DNA of 64,000 bases from Myxococcales bacterium. Its GTDB lineage: Bacteria; Myxococcota_A; Polyangia; Polyangiales; JADJMO01. The notes beneath the pieces were generated by a model. That model was not told where the DNA came from. It saw only the letters and a list, made by a program, of their open reading frames with translations, and did no database searches. Each line of letters opens with the position of its first letter. Position 1 is the stretch's first letter. This document shows positions 43,859-53,197 of this stretch, piece after piece. The stretch is from assembly GCA_016709545.1 (NCBI GenBank), contig JADJMO010000038.1, forward strand, positions 17,177 to 81,176, written 5' to 3'. A program made the position numbers and the translations under genes.

Positions 43859-44446
43859 TCCCACCTGGGCTCCAGCAGGCGATTGAACGCGTGAAAGCTA
43901 TACCGGATTTGCGAGACGCCTTCGGTCCCCATCGTGGCGGCTCGACACTCGACGATCGGTCCAGAGGGACCGGCGATGAGACGACCGCTTTCAAGGGCGG
44001 TTGGGCAGGCCGCGGGAAGGTCACTGGGTGTCGCACCACTGAGGTCTCGCGCATGAAGGCCGAACTCATCGAGCCAGTAGGCGCGCCCCCCTGCTGCCGC
44101 TAGAGCTGTCGGGCGCGCCCGCGCGACCTCCTGCGTCTGGGCCGATGCTGGATCCCAATAGAAGACTCGTGCGCTCGTCCCGACAACGACCTTCCGTTGG
44201 TGGCCGCGACGAGTCTTCCGCCATCGACCACGGACAGCGCCACCGACGCGCACTTCGAGGAGACACATACCTGCGCGACAGGTACGCTCGCAGGGATGGC
44301 GCCGTACCGCCAGCGTCGTCAGGTCCCACTTGGCGAGGCGACTTGCAACCCAAGAACATCGTCAGGACCACTATGGTCGCGCTACTTCTCAATGATCTTC
44401 CCCGCGTTCTGTTCAACCGCTTTACCTGATCGACAAGCAAGGACAC
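43205..44446 (-). pseudogene. Lipoprotein with beta-propeller-like domain, multiple frameshifts
   Basis: The N-terminus (from 44446) has a lipobox, TIVVLTMFLGCKS. Coherent sequence then hops frame: SVPVAQVCVSSKCASVALSVVDGGRLVAATN, then KVVVGTSARVFYWDPASAQTQEVARA...GRAYWLDEFGLHARDLSG (open 44268-43336), then EGRLLWFYVGHVNVGFSVGTLATSPAVDGDDAVVKTDYD to a stop at 43205. Short repeated beta blades suggest a propeller. Three breaks in 1.2 kb point to decay more than to sequencing error. Confidence 0.55.
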
Positions 44447-44479
44447 AAGGTCACCGCCGTCGCTGCGATGAGAACTCCA

Positions 44480-44820
44480 TCAGTGCTTGTCGCCGTCCGA
44501 ATCCACCCGAATCCACTCTCCAGCCGCGGTTCGTTCAAATACCGCTCCTTGGGGTGCATCTAGCAAGGGGATGATGCCCTCATCATAGTTCGCGATGGTG
44601 TTCACATCATAGATGGAGGTGTGCGACGGATTGTCCACGTAGTTCTGGGACTCCATCCCAGAGAAGAACCTCCATCCAGAGTCGCCACCCTCCTCAGGCT
44701 CTTCTCGATACATGTAGCTTATCAAGTGACCCTCAACGGTGACCTGGTTTGGAGCGGAAGAAAACCCAGTCCTGGCACAAGAACGCGAATCTCGGTTGGC
44801 TTCAACAAGAACTTCTTCAC
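44480..44820 (-). CDS. DUF2185-family (immunity-like) protein, frameshifted
   Basis: GTG at 44820 has GGAGGG 5 nt upstream and reads MKKFLLKPTEIRVLVPGLGF; at the A run 44761-44764 the frame changes to SSAPNQVTVEGHLISYMYREEPEEGGDSGWRFFSG, then NPSHTSIYDVNTIANYDEGIIPLLDAP. One extra base gives 113 aa, the normal length. DUF2185 proteins are found as immunity proteins in polymorphic toxin loci. No toxin gene is nearby. AT-richer than its neighbours. Confidence 0.7.
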
Positions 44821-44871
44821 GGCACCCTCCGTGCAACGCATCCAATTCTCGTGTGACTCGAGGGGTTGGGC

Positions 44872-47800
44872 TCAGCCGGGCCGGCCAGTCTGCCTCTGGA
44901 TCGCTCGCCCGAGATTCACCACCTGCACACTCCCCGCCGCCAGGCTCCGCATCGTCTCCCCCTCCTTCGGCATCTCGTCCTCCCCGAGGTAGTCCTCCGG
45001 CCGGCAGGTCAGCACCACGACCTGCGTGGCCGTCGCCGTCTCCCGCAGTGCTCGCCGAAACCACTCCAGGCGCGCGGGATCCGTGTGCACCAGGTGGTCG
45101 TCGAGCAGCAGCGTGGCCTTCAGGTGGCGAGCGATCGCCAGCCGCAGCAGCGTGGCCAGCTGGTCCTTCGTCCCGACCGACAGCGCCTCCAGCACCTCCG
45201 CCGCCGCGGCCTTCGCGAACCCGCCGACCCCCGTCGTCTGCAGGTGCGGGTCGATCTCCACCGCGCCGTATCGCTGCCCGGTCAGCTCCGCGAGCCGCTC
45301 CGTCACGGGCGCTGCCAGGGCGCGGCCGAGGTGCGTGCCCTCCGTCTTCTCCACCTCGCGCAACGTGTCCCGCAGCAGTTGCCAAGCCTGCGCGTCGAGA
45401 TCGATGCTCGCCGAGCGCCTTTTGGCCAGCTCCAGCGCGTCGGTCACCCGGGTCAGCTCCTCGCGGAGCGGCGCACCGCCGACGCGCTGCAGGGCGCCCT
45501 CGGCCTGATCGAGCTCCCGCGTGAGGCTGACCAGATCGCGATCCGCCCGCTGGAGACGTTCCTCCGCCACCAGCACCTCTGCCTCCGTGCCGACGTCTTC
45601 CGACAGGACCGTCAGCGCCTCCCGGCACTGGGTGACGCGCGCCTGCAACGCCGGCCGATCTCCCTTCTCGACCTGGCTCGTACGCTCGAGCACGAGCCCT
45701 TGGCTCCTGTCGTGCTCACTGCGCGCGTCGTCTCGCGCCTTCTGACAGACGAGGACCTTGCCGTGCGCCGACTCGCGCGCCGCGACCGCGACCGCGACAG
45801 TCTTCTCGACCACCGCCAGCTGCTCCTGCGCGGCAGCCAATGTCTGCCGGAGTGCCTCCTGCAACGCAGCGCGCTTCGGCTCGATCGCGGCCAGCGCCTG
45901 CACGATCTCCGCGAGCTCCCGTGCTGCACGCCCCGGCTCCGCGACGGGCGGCAATGCCTCGACGGCCGCCCTGGCCTGCTTGGCCTCGAGCGCCTTGAGG
46001 TCGCGAACGCGAACGGCCTCGGCGGCAGCAGCCTTCGCCGCCTCCACCTGCTTCTTCGCCGCATCCCCCCGCTGTTGCGCTGGAACCTCCCACTGCTCCC
46101 CGAACTCCGCGAACGCGGCGGCCAGCACCCGGCGGTCGTGACCTTCGAGGGCCTTCTCCCTGCTGGGCGCGAGCTGCGCCACGCGCTTCAGCTCTTCCGC
46201 CCGGGCCGCGCCCTGTCGCGCCTGTTCGCGGAGCGTGCGAAGTTTCTCCGTCAGACCGCGACGCCATTCGGTGGCCTGCTCCCCTTCGAGGATCCGAGCA
46301 TCGAGTTCCTGGACCGTCGTCACCCCGGCGGCGGCCAGCACCGGCGCGGCCTCGTCTTCCCAGCGCGCGCGCAGCGTGGCCGCTTGCTTGCGCGCGTCGG
46401 CACCCCCCACCTCGATCTCGAGGTCGACGACGTTGGCGATCCGCAGCTCCAGCTTGCGGTCCGCCTCGAGCACCACAGGGTCCACGACCTTCCCGTGGTC
46501 CGCGGTCTTCCCGTCCGTCGTGGACGACAACCCGATGGCCTTGCGCGGTCGGATCCGCACCTCGACGCCACCGCCGAGTGCGGCTTCGGCCGCCAGCAGC
46601 TTGCGCTCGAGCGCGCGCACCGCAGCGAGCTGCTCACGTGTCGGCACAGCCCGGGCCTCGCCGATCGAGCCGAGCGCTGCCTCCGCCTCGCCCGCCTGCT
46701 CGTCGATCGTGCTGGCCTCCCCGACGAGCTTCGCTGCCTTCTTCTCGGCCGCATCAGCCTCTTGCCACTTGCCGAAGGCGAAGACTCCTTCCGCACGCCG
46801 CGCCCCTTCCGCACGCGCGACCGCCAGCCGTTCAGCAACACCAGCCTCGTTGGTCCGCGTCTCGAGCTCGGCGAGCACGGTCTTCTCGGTGGCCAGCGCG
46901 CGCAGGAGATCCTGTTCTGCTCTGGCGAGCCGCTCCTTCTCGGTGCGCTCAGCGAGCCCGCGTTGCTCCTCGAGCGCGAGGTCCGCCAGCTTCTTCTCGT
47001 GTTCCGCCTGCTCACGCTCCCGCTGCAGGGCATGATCGGCGCTCTTCGCGGCCGTCGCGGCATCCTTGGCCTCGGCCAGCGTGGCATCTCCAGCCGCGAG
47101 ACTCGCGTCGGCCTCCTCCAACGCCTTCTCGGTCGCCGCTCTCGCCTCGCCGAGCGCGACCAGTCGCTTCTTCGCCTCGGCAAGCTCCTGGGCGAGTCGG
47201 TCATGGGCCCCGAGCGCCTCCTCGGCCTTCCCGAGCTCGGCCTGCACGACCGACCGCGCCTGCGCACGCTGCCACCGCTCGCTCGCGACCTGGACGGCCT
47301 CCGCGGCCGCCGCCGCGGCCAGGACCAGCGTCGTCCTGCCTTCACGGAGCGTGGACACGCGATCCTCCGTCAGTCGCGGGTCGGCCTCCCGCGTGTGGAG
47401 AGCGTCGAGCTCGGCCTGCCAGCGAGCGACCTGGTCGGCGGCCTCCTTGAACGGCGACTTGGCCCCCGCTCGCCTCTTGCCATTGGCCGAGTAGAACCGG
47501 TCGACCTGCTCCTGCGCTGCGTCGATCACTCGCTTGAGCGTGGGATCCTGCGCCAGCGCAGAAAGCGCTGAAGTCAGGCGCAACTTGCCCGTCTCGTCGC
47601 GGTCGGCTGCCAGGCTGCGTGCCAGGATGTCGTCGACCTCCGTCTGCTCGGCGAGCAGCACCTTCGCCAGAAAACTCTCCGGCAACCCGTGCGGACTGCC
47701 CTTGCCGCCAGGTGAAGGAATGCCCCAGCGGAGCAGCGCTCGCAGCTTCCCGTCGACCTCGCGTCCCTTCGCGTCGGTGGCGAAGCTGGACCCGTCCTTC

Positions 47801-48102
47801 GAGTAGGCCCACTCCGCAGAAGCCCGCGGTCCGTCACCGAAGGTCTTGCACACGCGCCAGATCCGCTCCTCGTCGTCGAGCAGCGTGAGCTCGACCCTCG
47901 CCGGCTCGTCGCGATCCCACGTGACCAGTCCCGCGCCTTCGGACGAGTGGACCGGCAGGAGCAGCGCCGCCCGGAGTGCAGCGGCGAGCGTGGACTTGCC
48001 GAGGTCGTTGGGCCCGTAGAGGACGTTCAGCCCCGGGCCGAACGTGACCTCCGCGGACGCGATGCCGCGCACGCTCTCCACGACGAGCCGGGAGAAGCGC
48101 AT
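44872..48102 (-). CDS. SbcC/YhaN-like SMC-type ATPase
   Basis: 1076 aa. N-terminal ATPase lobe MRFSRLVVESVRGIASAEVTFGPG with Walker A YGPNDLGKSTL; a coiled-coil middle of roughly 600 residues, rich in Ala, Glu, Arg and Lys; C-terminal lobe with signature LSVGTKDQLATLLRLAIA and Walker B TLLLDDHLVHTD. The signature matches the YhaN (COG4717) branch rather than classical SbcC; no CxxC zinc hook was seen in the coil. Expected to form a complex with the phosphoesterase encoded just upstream, whose stop overlaps this start (TGATG). Third gene of the SNF2 operon. Confidence 0.82.
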   Translation of the reverse strand: MRFSRLVVESVRGIASAEVTFGPGLNVLYGPNDLGKSTLAAALRAALLLPVHSSEGAGLVTWDRDEPARVELTLLDDEERIWRVCKTFGDGPRASAEWAYSKDGSSFATDAKGREVDGKLRALLRWGIPSPGGKGSPHGLPESFLAKVLLAEQTEVDDILARSLAADRDETGKLRLTSALSALAQDPTLKRVIDAAQEQVDRFYSANGKRRAGAKSPFKEAADQVARWQAELDALHTREADPRLTEDRVSTLREGRTTLVLAAAAAAEAVQVASERWQRAQARSVVQAELGKAEEALGAHDRLAQELAEAKKRLVALGEARAATEKALEEADASLAAGDATLAEAKDAATAAKSADHALQREREQAEHEKKLADLALEEQRGLAERTEKERLARAEQDLLRALATEKTVLAELETRTNEAGVAERLAVARAEGARRAEGVFAFGKWQEADAAEKKAAKLVGEASTIDEQAGEAEAALGSIGEARAVPTREQLAAVRALERKLLAAEAALGGGVEVRIRPRKAIGLSSTTDGKTADHGKVVDPVVLEADRKLELRIANVVDLEIEVGGADARKQAATLRARWEDEAAPVLAAAGVTTVQELDARILEGEQATEWRRGLTEKLRTLREQARQGAARAEELKRVAQLAPSREKALEGHDRRVLAAAFAEFGEQWEVPAQQRGDAAKKQVEAAKAAAAEAVRVRDLKALEAKQARAAVEALPPVAEPGRAARELAEIVQALAAIEPKRAALQEALRQTLAAAQEQLAVVEKTVAVAVAARESAHGKVLVCQKARDDARSEHDRSQGLVLERTSQVEKGDRPALQARVTQCREALTVLSEDVGTEAEVLVAEERLQRADRDLVSLTRELDQAEGALQRVGGAPLREELTRVTDALELAKRRSASIDLDAQAWQLLRDTLREVEKTEGTHLGRALAAPVTERLAELTGQRYGAVEIDPHLQTTGVGGFAKAAAAEVLEALSVGTKDQLATLLRLAIARHLKATLLLDDHLVHTDPARLEWFRRALRETATATQVVVLTCRPEDYLGEDEMPKEGETMRSLAAGSVQVVNLGRAIQRQTGRPG

Positions 48103-49265
48103 CAGGAGGCCTGCTTCGCCAGTCGGTAGAGCTGCATGAGGGCTCGACGCGCGACCTCGGCACGGTCCGGCTTCGCCTCCTCCTCGACCAAGCGCTCCAC
48201 CGCGCGCTGCAGGACCGGCGGCAAGTCCTGGCACAGCGCAGCAAGGTTCGAGCTGTCGAGGGTCAGCCCTTCACGATCCAGCTCGAGCACGTCGACCCGG
48301 CCGGTCTGCGCCGAATCGCCCTTCAGTTCGACGAGGATGCGCTCGGCCTCCTCGAGCTCGTCCGCCGGCAGCGCCATCTCCACGAGCAGCCGCAGGACGC
48401 GTCCTCGCAGGTCGCTTCGGAGGCGCAGCTCGCGCAGCTCCGCGAGCGTCGTCACGCGCTTCTCTTCCCACGTCCACTGCGCGACGCGCTCGGTACGCAC
48501 CCGCGCCTGTCGCTGGCGAGTCACCATCACGATGGCGACGTTGCCCGCGTCGTCCTCGCCGAACGAGGTCGGCTCCGGCGCCCCGGGATAGATGGTCGGC
48601 GGAACGAGCCGGTCGGCCGGTACGAACCGGAAGCTGTGCGTGTCCCCGATGGCCAGGTAGTCGAGACCCCGCTCGATCACGGCGTCCTGCGAGATCGGGA
48701 AGTTCATCTGGTAGCCCTTCACGTCGAACGTCGTCCCGTGCACGAGGCCGATCCGGATCCGCGCGTCTCCCGCGGCACGCACGGGGATCGACGCGGTCGG
48801 ATCGTTCGCGCCGGCCGTCGACGTGCAGGGCACGCCGTACAGCACCGCGTGGTCGCCGATCGGCAGCTCGAGCATCGGCGGGTCGACCACGTGCACCCAG
48901 GCCGGCAGTCCCTGACGGAACCGATGGGCTCTCGCCCAGACCGAATCGGGGAGGTGGGGGTCGTGGTTGCCAGGCAGCAGCACGATCGGCCGCTGTGGTG
49001 GGGTCTTCTGCAATCGCTGCAAGAGCGGCTGCCAGAACATCTCGGCGGGCTCGGCGGTGTCGAACAGGTCGCCCGCGCACAGGACGACCTCGGCTCGCTC
49101 GCGGTCGGCGGCCCCGAAGATCCGGTCGAGGACTTCCACGCGCGCTCGCGTGAGCCTGACCTCGTCGCTCTCGGCGAGGCGCGGGAACCGCTTGCCGAGG
49201 TGCCAGTCTGCCGTGTGAACGAACCTCAGCACGATGTCGTCCTCCGTCTCCGCTCTCGGGTTCAT
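48102..49265 (-). CDS. SbcD/YhaO-like metallophosphoesterase (nuclease)
   Basis: 387 aa from ATG at 49265. Calcineurin-like motifs in order: HTADWHLGKR, CAGDLFD, LLPGNHDPH, LVHGTTFD, IGDTHS; metal ligands all present. The C-terminal 130 residues (from TLAELRELRLRSDLRG) form the capping/ATPase-contact region. Predicted Mn-dependent DNA nuclease acting with the following SMC ATPase. It overlaps the SNF2 gene by 4 bp (ATGA) and the ATPase gene by 1 bp. Confidence 0.85.
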   Translation of the reverse strand: MNPRAETEDDIVLRFVHTADWHLGKRFPRLAESDEVRLTRARVEVLDRIFGAADRERAEVVLCAGDLFDTAEPAEMFWQPLLQRLQKTPPQRPIVLLPGNHDPHLPDSVWARAHRFRQGLPAWVHVVDPPMLELPIGDHAVLYGVPCTSTAGANDPTASIPVRAAGDARIRIGLVHGTTFDVKGYQMNFPISQDAVIERGLDYLAIGDTHSFRFVPADRLVPPTIYPGAPEPTSFGEDDAGNVAIVMVTRQRQARVRTERVAQWTWEEKRVTTLAELRELRLRSDLRGRVLRLLVEMALPADELEEAERILVELKGDSAQTGRVDVLELDREGLTLDSSNLAALCQDLPPVLQRAVERLVEEEAKPDRAEVARRALMQLYRLAKQAS

Positions 49266-52236
49266 GCGATGACGAGCTCCATCTGCAGGAGCGTCTCGAT
49301 GCTGGGCTTCCGGTATCGCTTGGCGAACAGGCGCTCCTGCGTGCGCTTGAAGACCTCGTCCTCGCGTCGCTCCAGGCGCTGGATCCGCGCAACCAGCTCC
49401 TCGATCTCGACGGCAGCTCGGTGACGGCTCGCTCGGCGGCTTCGCGACGGTCGGCGCCGAGTGCCGCGTCACGACGGTCTTGCGCGGCCTCGAGGCTTCG
49501 ACCGAGAGCCTGCTCCTGTCGCCTCAGGATGAGGAGCCGGTCCTCCATGAAGCGCTCGGCCTGCTGGGCCGCTCGCGCGTATCGGGCCTGCTCGCGCACG
49601 TCGATCTCGGACTGCAGATCGAAGAGGAGCTCGTCGAGCGCGTCGTCCAGGTCGGCGTCCGTCACGCTCAGGCCGCCCGACGGGGCGACGTCGCGGAACT
49701 GCCCCGCGAACAGCGCCCGCGCCGTGCTCACGTCCAGTGGCCCCGCCCCGCCCTCGAAGCACACCACAGGTACCAGCAGCTCGACGTGCTCGAACCCGTC
49801 GTACCCCACCTTCACCAGTCGAAGACGCGCACGCGTGCCTCTTCGCTCGGAGAGCAGCGCCAGCGCATCCGCCGGCAACGTGACCTCCACCGAGAACGGG
49901 CCGGTGAGCTTCCGCGCGGAGGCCGTCGCCGCCAGGACCAGGGAATGCCCGAGGTGCAGCGACGTGTGGTTGGTCAGGCCGACCGCGACGATGCGGTCCT
50001 TCTCTTCGACCGTCTCGGGAAGGCTGGCCGACGGCTCGATCGTGAGCAGACGACCTCCCTCGAGCGGCGTGTCCGAATAGGGAATCCGCTCCGCGTCGAG
50101 GTACGACCGGACCACCCGCAGGATGTCCTGATCGAACTCGGCGAGCGTCGCCGGCAGGTTGGCCTGGTGTCCTCGGAAGGCCTGCTGCACCGTTCTATCG
50201 AGCTGCGTCTCGATCACCGCCCGCGTGCGGGCGTGCGTCTCGTGGAACCGCCGCTTGTTCTCCTCGATCTCGTCGCGCAGCTGGCGGAGCTCGGCGTGGA
50301 CCTCCTCCTGCGTGCGCGCGCGATCCCAGATCCGACGCAGCGTGGCCTCGACGTCGGCGCCGAGCACCCCGACCAGCGCCTCGCTGCCCTCCTCGTCGGC
50401 GTGGTGGAGGACGTGGTCGGACGCGTCGAGCACGCTGCCGAACAGCTCGAGCTTCTGGCTCAGGATGTCGAACAGCAGCGCCTCGACCTCGTTGTCACGG
50501 GCGATGAAGTTCACCACCGTGACCTCGTGCTTCTGCCCGTAGCGGTGGCAGCGTCCGATGCGCTGCTCGATCCGCTGGGGATTCCAGGGCAGATCGTAGT
50601 TCACCACGGTCTCGCAGAACTGCAGGTTGAGCCCCTTGGCGCCCGCCTCGGTCGAGATGAAGACCCGCGACCGCTTGCGGAACTCGTCGACGAGCGCGAG
50701 GCGCACCCCGATCTGCGGCTTGACCGCCTTGTTCTCTGGCGACAGCGCCTGCCAGCGCGCCAGCGCCTCGCGGGCCTCGGGGCTCGCGTTGGTGCCACGG
50801 AACAGCGTGATCTCGTCGCTGCGCACCAGCTTGCTCTCGAGGAGCCGGTCCCGCAGGTACTCCTGCGTGGCGATCGACTCCGTGAACACGACGACCTTGC
50901 CGCTCCCGTCCCCCGCGCGCTGGCGCTCGGTGACGAAGGCCAGGGCCTGCAGCAGCGCGCGGAACTTGCTGTCCTCCGCCGCCACCGCGTGGGCCCGGGC
51001 GATGAAGGCCTCGACGCGGGCGAGCTCGGCCCTCACGGCCTCGGGCTCGCGCAGCACGACCGCGCCCGCCTTCGGGCTCTCCTCGAAGTCGTCGTCCTCC
51101 TCGAGGTCGTTTGCCAGCTCCCGCACGAGCTTGCGGTCGGCGCCGGGCTCGCCGCCCGCGAGGATCTCCCGCAGCCGCTCCGCCACGCGCTCGAGACTCG
51201 CGGCGAGTGCTCGCTGCGAAGAGGCCATCCGGCGCCGGAAGCCCGTGAGAAGAAGGTGACGATGGCTGCCCTCGAAGGCTGCGATCTGCGGCTCGAGGAG
51301 GTAGCGGCTCACGTCGTCGTAGAGGGAGCGCTCCGCGACGCTCATCGTGTAGTCGAACTGCTTCGCGTGGCGCTTCTGGAACGGCTTGTCGAGGAACTCC
51401 TGCGCCTGTCGGCGGAGCGTGCGCTTCACGACGGTGCTGAGGCGCGCCTTCAGCTCCTCCTCCTGCCCGGGGGCGAGGTGCCGGTCGTCGGTGCCGCAGA
51501 AGACGGCGCGGAAGGTGGCGAGGTCGCCGAGGAGGGTCTTCTCGCCATCGACGTACTGCACGAGGCCCCAGAGCTCGGTGAGGCTGTTCTGGATCGGCGT
51601 CGCCGTGAGCAGGAGGACCGGCGTCGCGTCGCGTCGGAGCAGCTCCTGCACGCGCGAGGCGGTCAACGCCTCGGTGGACTCGGCCTTCTCGTCGCCGAAG
51701 CGGTCGTACCGCTTGTAGATCCCCGCGAAGACCTCGTGGGCCTCGTCGATGACGCAGAGGTCGAACGGGCGCGCGTCCAGGAGCGCGGCCGCCCCGCGTT
51801 CGGAGCCAGCAGCTTCGCGGCCGATGAGGAAGACGCCGTCGCCGTCGAAACCGCCTTGGCGCGGCTCGCCGTCTTTGGCGTCGATGTCGAAGCGCTGGAA
51901 CAGCTCCTGCTTCCACTGCCCGAGCAGCGGCTTTGGCGCGACGAGCAGGATGCGCGAGGCGCCCTCAGCCAGGAGCTGCGCGATGACGAGCCCGGCCTCG
52001 ATGGTCTTTCCGAGCCCCACCTCGTCGGCCAGGATGCAGCCGCCGTCGCGGCAGCGGGCGAGGGCGAAGACTACCGCGTCGATCTGGTGAGGGTTGGGGT
52101 CGATCTTGCCGGCACGCTGCGGAGCGATCTGCCGACGCGCGTCGCTCGAGGCACGGCGGAGCACGAGGGTCTCCGCGTCGAGCAGGCGCTGCGCGGGATG
52201 GAGGCCGCGCGCGGGGTCGGGAGGGGAGTCGGTCAC
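49262..52236 (-). CDS. SNF2/RapA-like ATPase, first gene of a nuclease operon, C-terminal frameshift
   Basis: About 990 aa. GTG at 52236, near-leaderless. SF2 motifs: GCILADEVGLGKTIEAGLV, FDLCVIDEAHEVF, LLLTATPIQNS in the first lobe; FISTEAGAKGLNLQFCETVVNYDLPWNPQRIEQRIGRCHRYGQ in the second. The C-terminal 350 residues are helical with a coiled coil. The frame is lost near 49425; another frame continues AAVEIEELVARIQRLERREDEVFKRTQERLFAKRYRKPSIETLLQMELVIA and stops at 49262, overlapping the next ATG, so one G is missing. Likely a dsDNA translocase that works with the downstream SbcCD-like pair. Confidence 0.85.
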
Positions 52237-52245
52237 GCAGGGACG

Positions 52246-52251
52246 AGGGTA
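52246..52251 (-). promoter_or_regulatory. -10-like box of the SNF2 operon
   Basis: TACCCT on the minus strand ends 9 nt before the GTG; no ribosome site. A weak -35-like TTACAC lies 16 nt upstream. It parallels the gajA promoter. Confidence 0.45.
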
Positions 52252-52292
52252 CGGCGCTGGGGAATTCGTGTAACTGCGCGCGTGTGCGGTGC

Positions 52293-52309
52293 CGGACACG
52301 GTATGTCCG
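52293..52309. promoter_or_regulatory. 17-bp palindrome CGGACA-N5-TGTCCG upstream of the SNF2 operon
   Basis: CGGACA (52293-52298), spacer cggta, TGTCCG (52304-52309). Its near edge is 56 nt before the SNF2 GTG and 41 nt before the TACCCT box; at gajA the equivalent distances are 51 and 39 nt. Same half-sites and spacer length, different spacer sequence. Confidence 0.65.
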
Positions 52310-52550
52310 TGGAGCTCGGCGCGAGCGGCGACCCAGGCGATTGGTCGCCACTACGCGCGCCACTGCGTGAGAACGATCACGGGAACGCGCCGCGCTCCGA
52401 TCTCGCGGCTGCCACACGAGTACCTCCCGGCCTCGGCCTCGGCCTCGTTGGAACGAAGCGCGGCGCTTTCGGGCGATCTTTCCCAGTCAGCTTCGCGAGC
52501 CGCTCCGTCACCGGCGCCGCCAACGCGCGCTTGCCACGAAGACCACCGGG
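52310..52550. other. Intergenic DNA between the SNF2 operon promoter and the immunity-like gene
   Basis: GC-rich, short shadow reading frames only. I see no gene or structure that I can support. Confidence 0.3.
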
Positions 52551-53174
52551 TCACCCCCGCAAGCGACACCCGACTGGATCGGTCAGTCTCGCCAGCGGAT
52601 TCGCAGCCGCTGCCGCCCTCTCTTCGTCGAAGAACGGCTCGATGCCGGTCGCCTGTCGGCTGACACCGGTCACACCGTCAAACACCGAAGTAGCAAGATC
52701 TCCGCCGGCAATCAGCGCCAGGTGAGCAGGCATCTTAACAACGTCTATTGGCAAGAATCTACCAGCAATTACTGGCGGCTTTAGTGGAGCCAGCACACTC
52801 TTCTTTGGTGGCCTTTGGTGGATATCCAGCAGGCTCCTGACGCTCTCATGAATGTGCGTCTCAACCAGCTTCAAGAATTCGTCAACACTACTTGCGGTCA
52901 GTTCAGATGCTCCGTCAAAGTTGAGTCGACTGACTTGACGACCCGCATCAGGATGCCAGTAGACCGATCCGGCGATATCGTAGGCGAAAGGCACCGCCTG
53001 TCTTGGCAGGAACTTCGTCCACGCAAACCTCCAGCAATCCGGATCGTTGAACTCCTCAATCGAATAGTCCGCCGCCGTTGAGCCCAGGCCAAGGATCCGG
53101 ATGCCGCTCTCGGTCTCGAATCCGTTCAACTTGTGGATCGCAGCAAGCAGAGCGGGGTCAAGCTTGTTCGACAT
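52551..53174 (-). CDS. SUKH/SMI1-KNR4-like immunity-type protein
   Basis: 207 aa. Residues 1-95 have the SMI1/KNR4-like course: IHKLNGFETESGIRILGLGSTAADYSIEEFN, FAYDIAGSVYWHPDAG, SVDEFLKLVETHIHE. Soluble, no signal. AT-richer than its surroundings in the first two thirds (about 52680-53200), with a GC-rich tail, suggesting recent transfer and perhaps a read-through C-terminus. Such proteins neutralise toxins of contact-dependent systems; no toxin partner is present. Confidence 0.5.
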   Translation of the reverse strand: MSNKLDPALLAAIHKLNGFETESGIRILGLGSTAADYSIEEFNDPDCWRFAWTKFLPRQAVPFAYDIAGSVYWHPDAGRQVSRLNFDGASELTASSVDEFLKLVETHIHESVRSLLDIHQRPPKKSVLAPLKPPVIAGRFLPIDVVKMPAHLALIAGGDLATSVFDGVTGVSRQATGIEPFFDEERAAAAANPLARLTDPVGCRLRG

Positions 53175-53197
53175 ATAGATCCTACTCCTAATCCTTC

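Noticed and set aside
44866..47571. 901-aa open frame on the plus strand
   Set aside because: Arg/Leu-rich shadow antisense to the YhaN-like ATPase gene; no domain.
49480..52725. 1081-aa open frame on the plus strand
   Set aside because: Antisense shadow of the SNF2 gene, which has clear motifs on the other strand.
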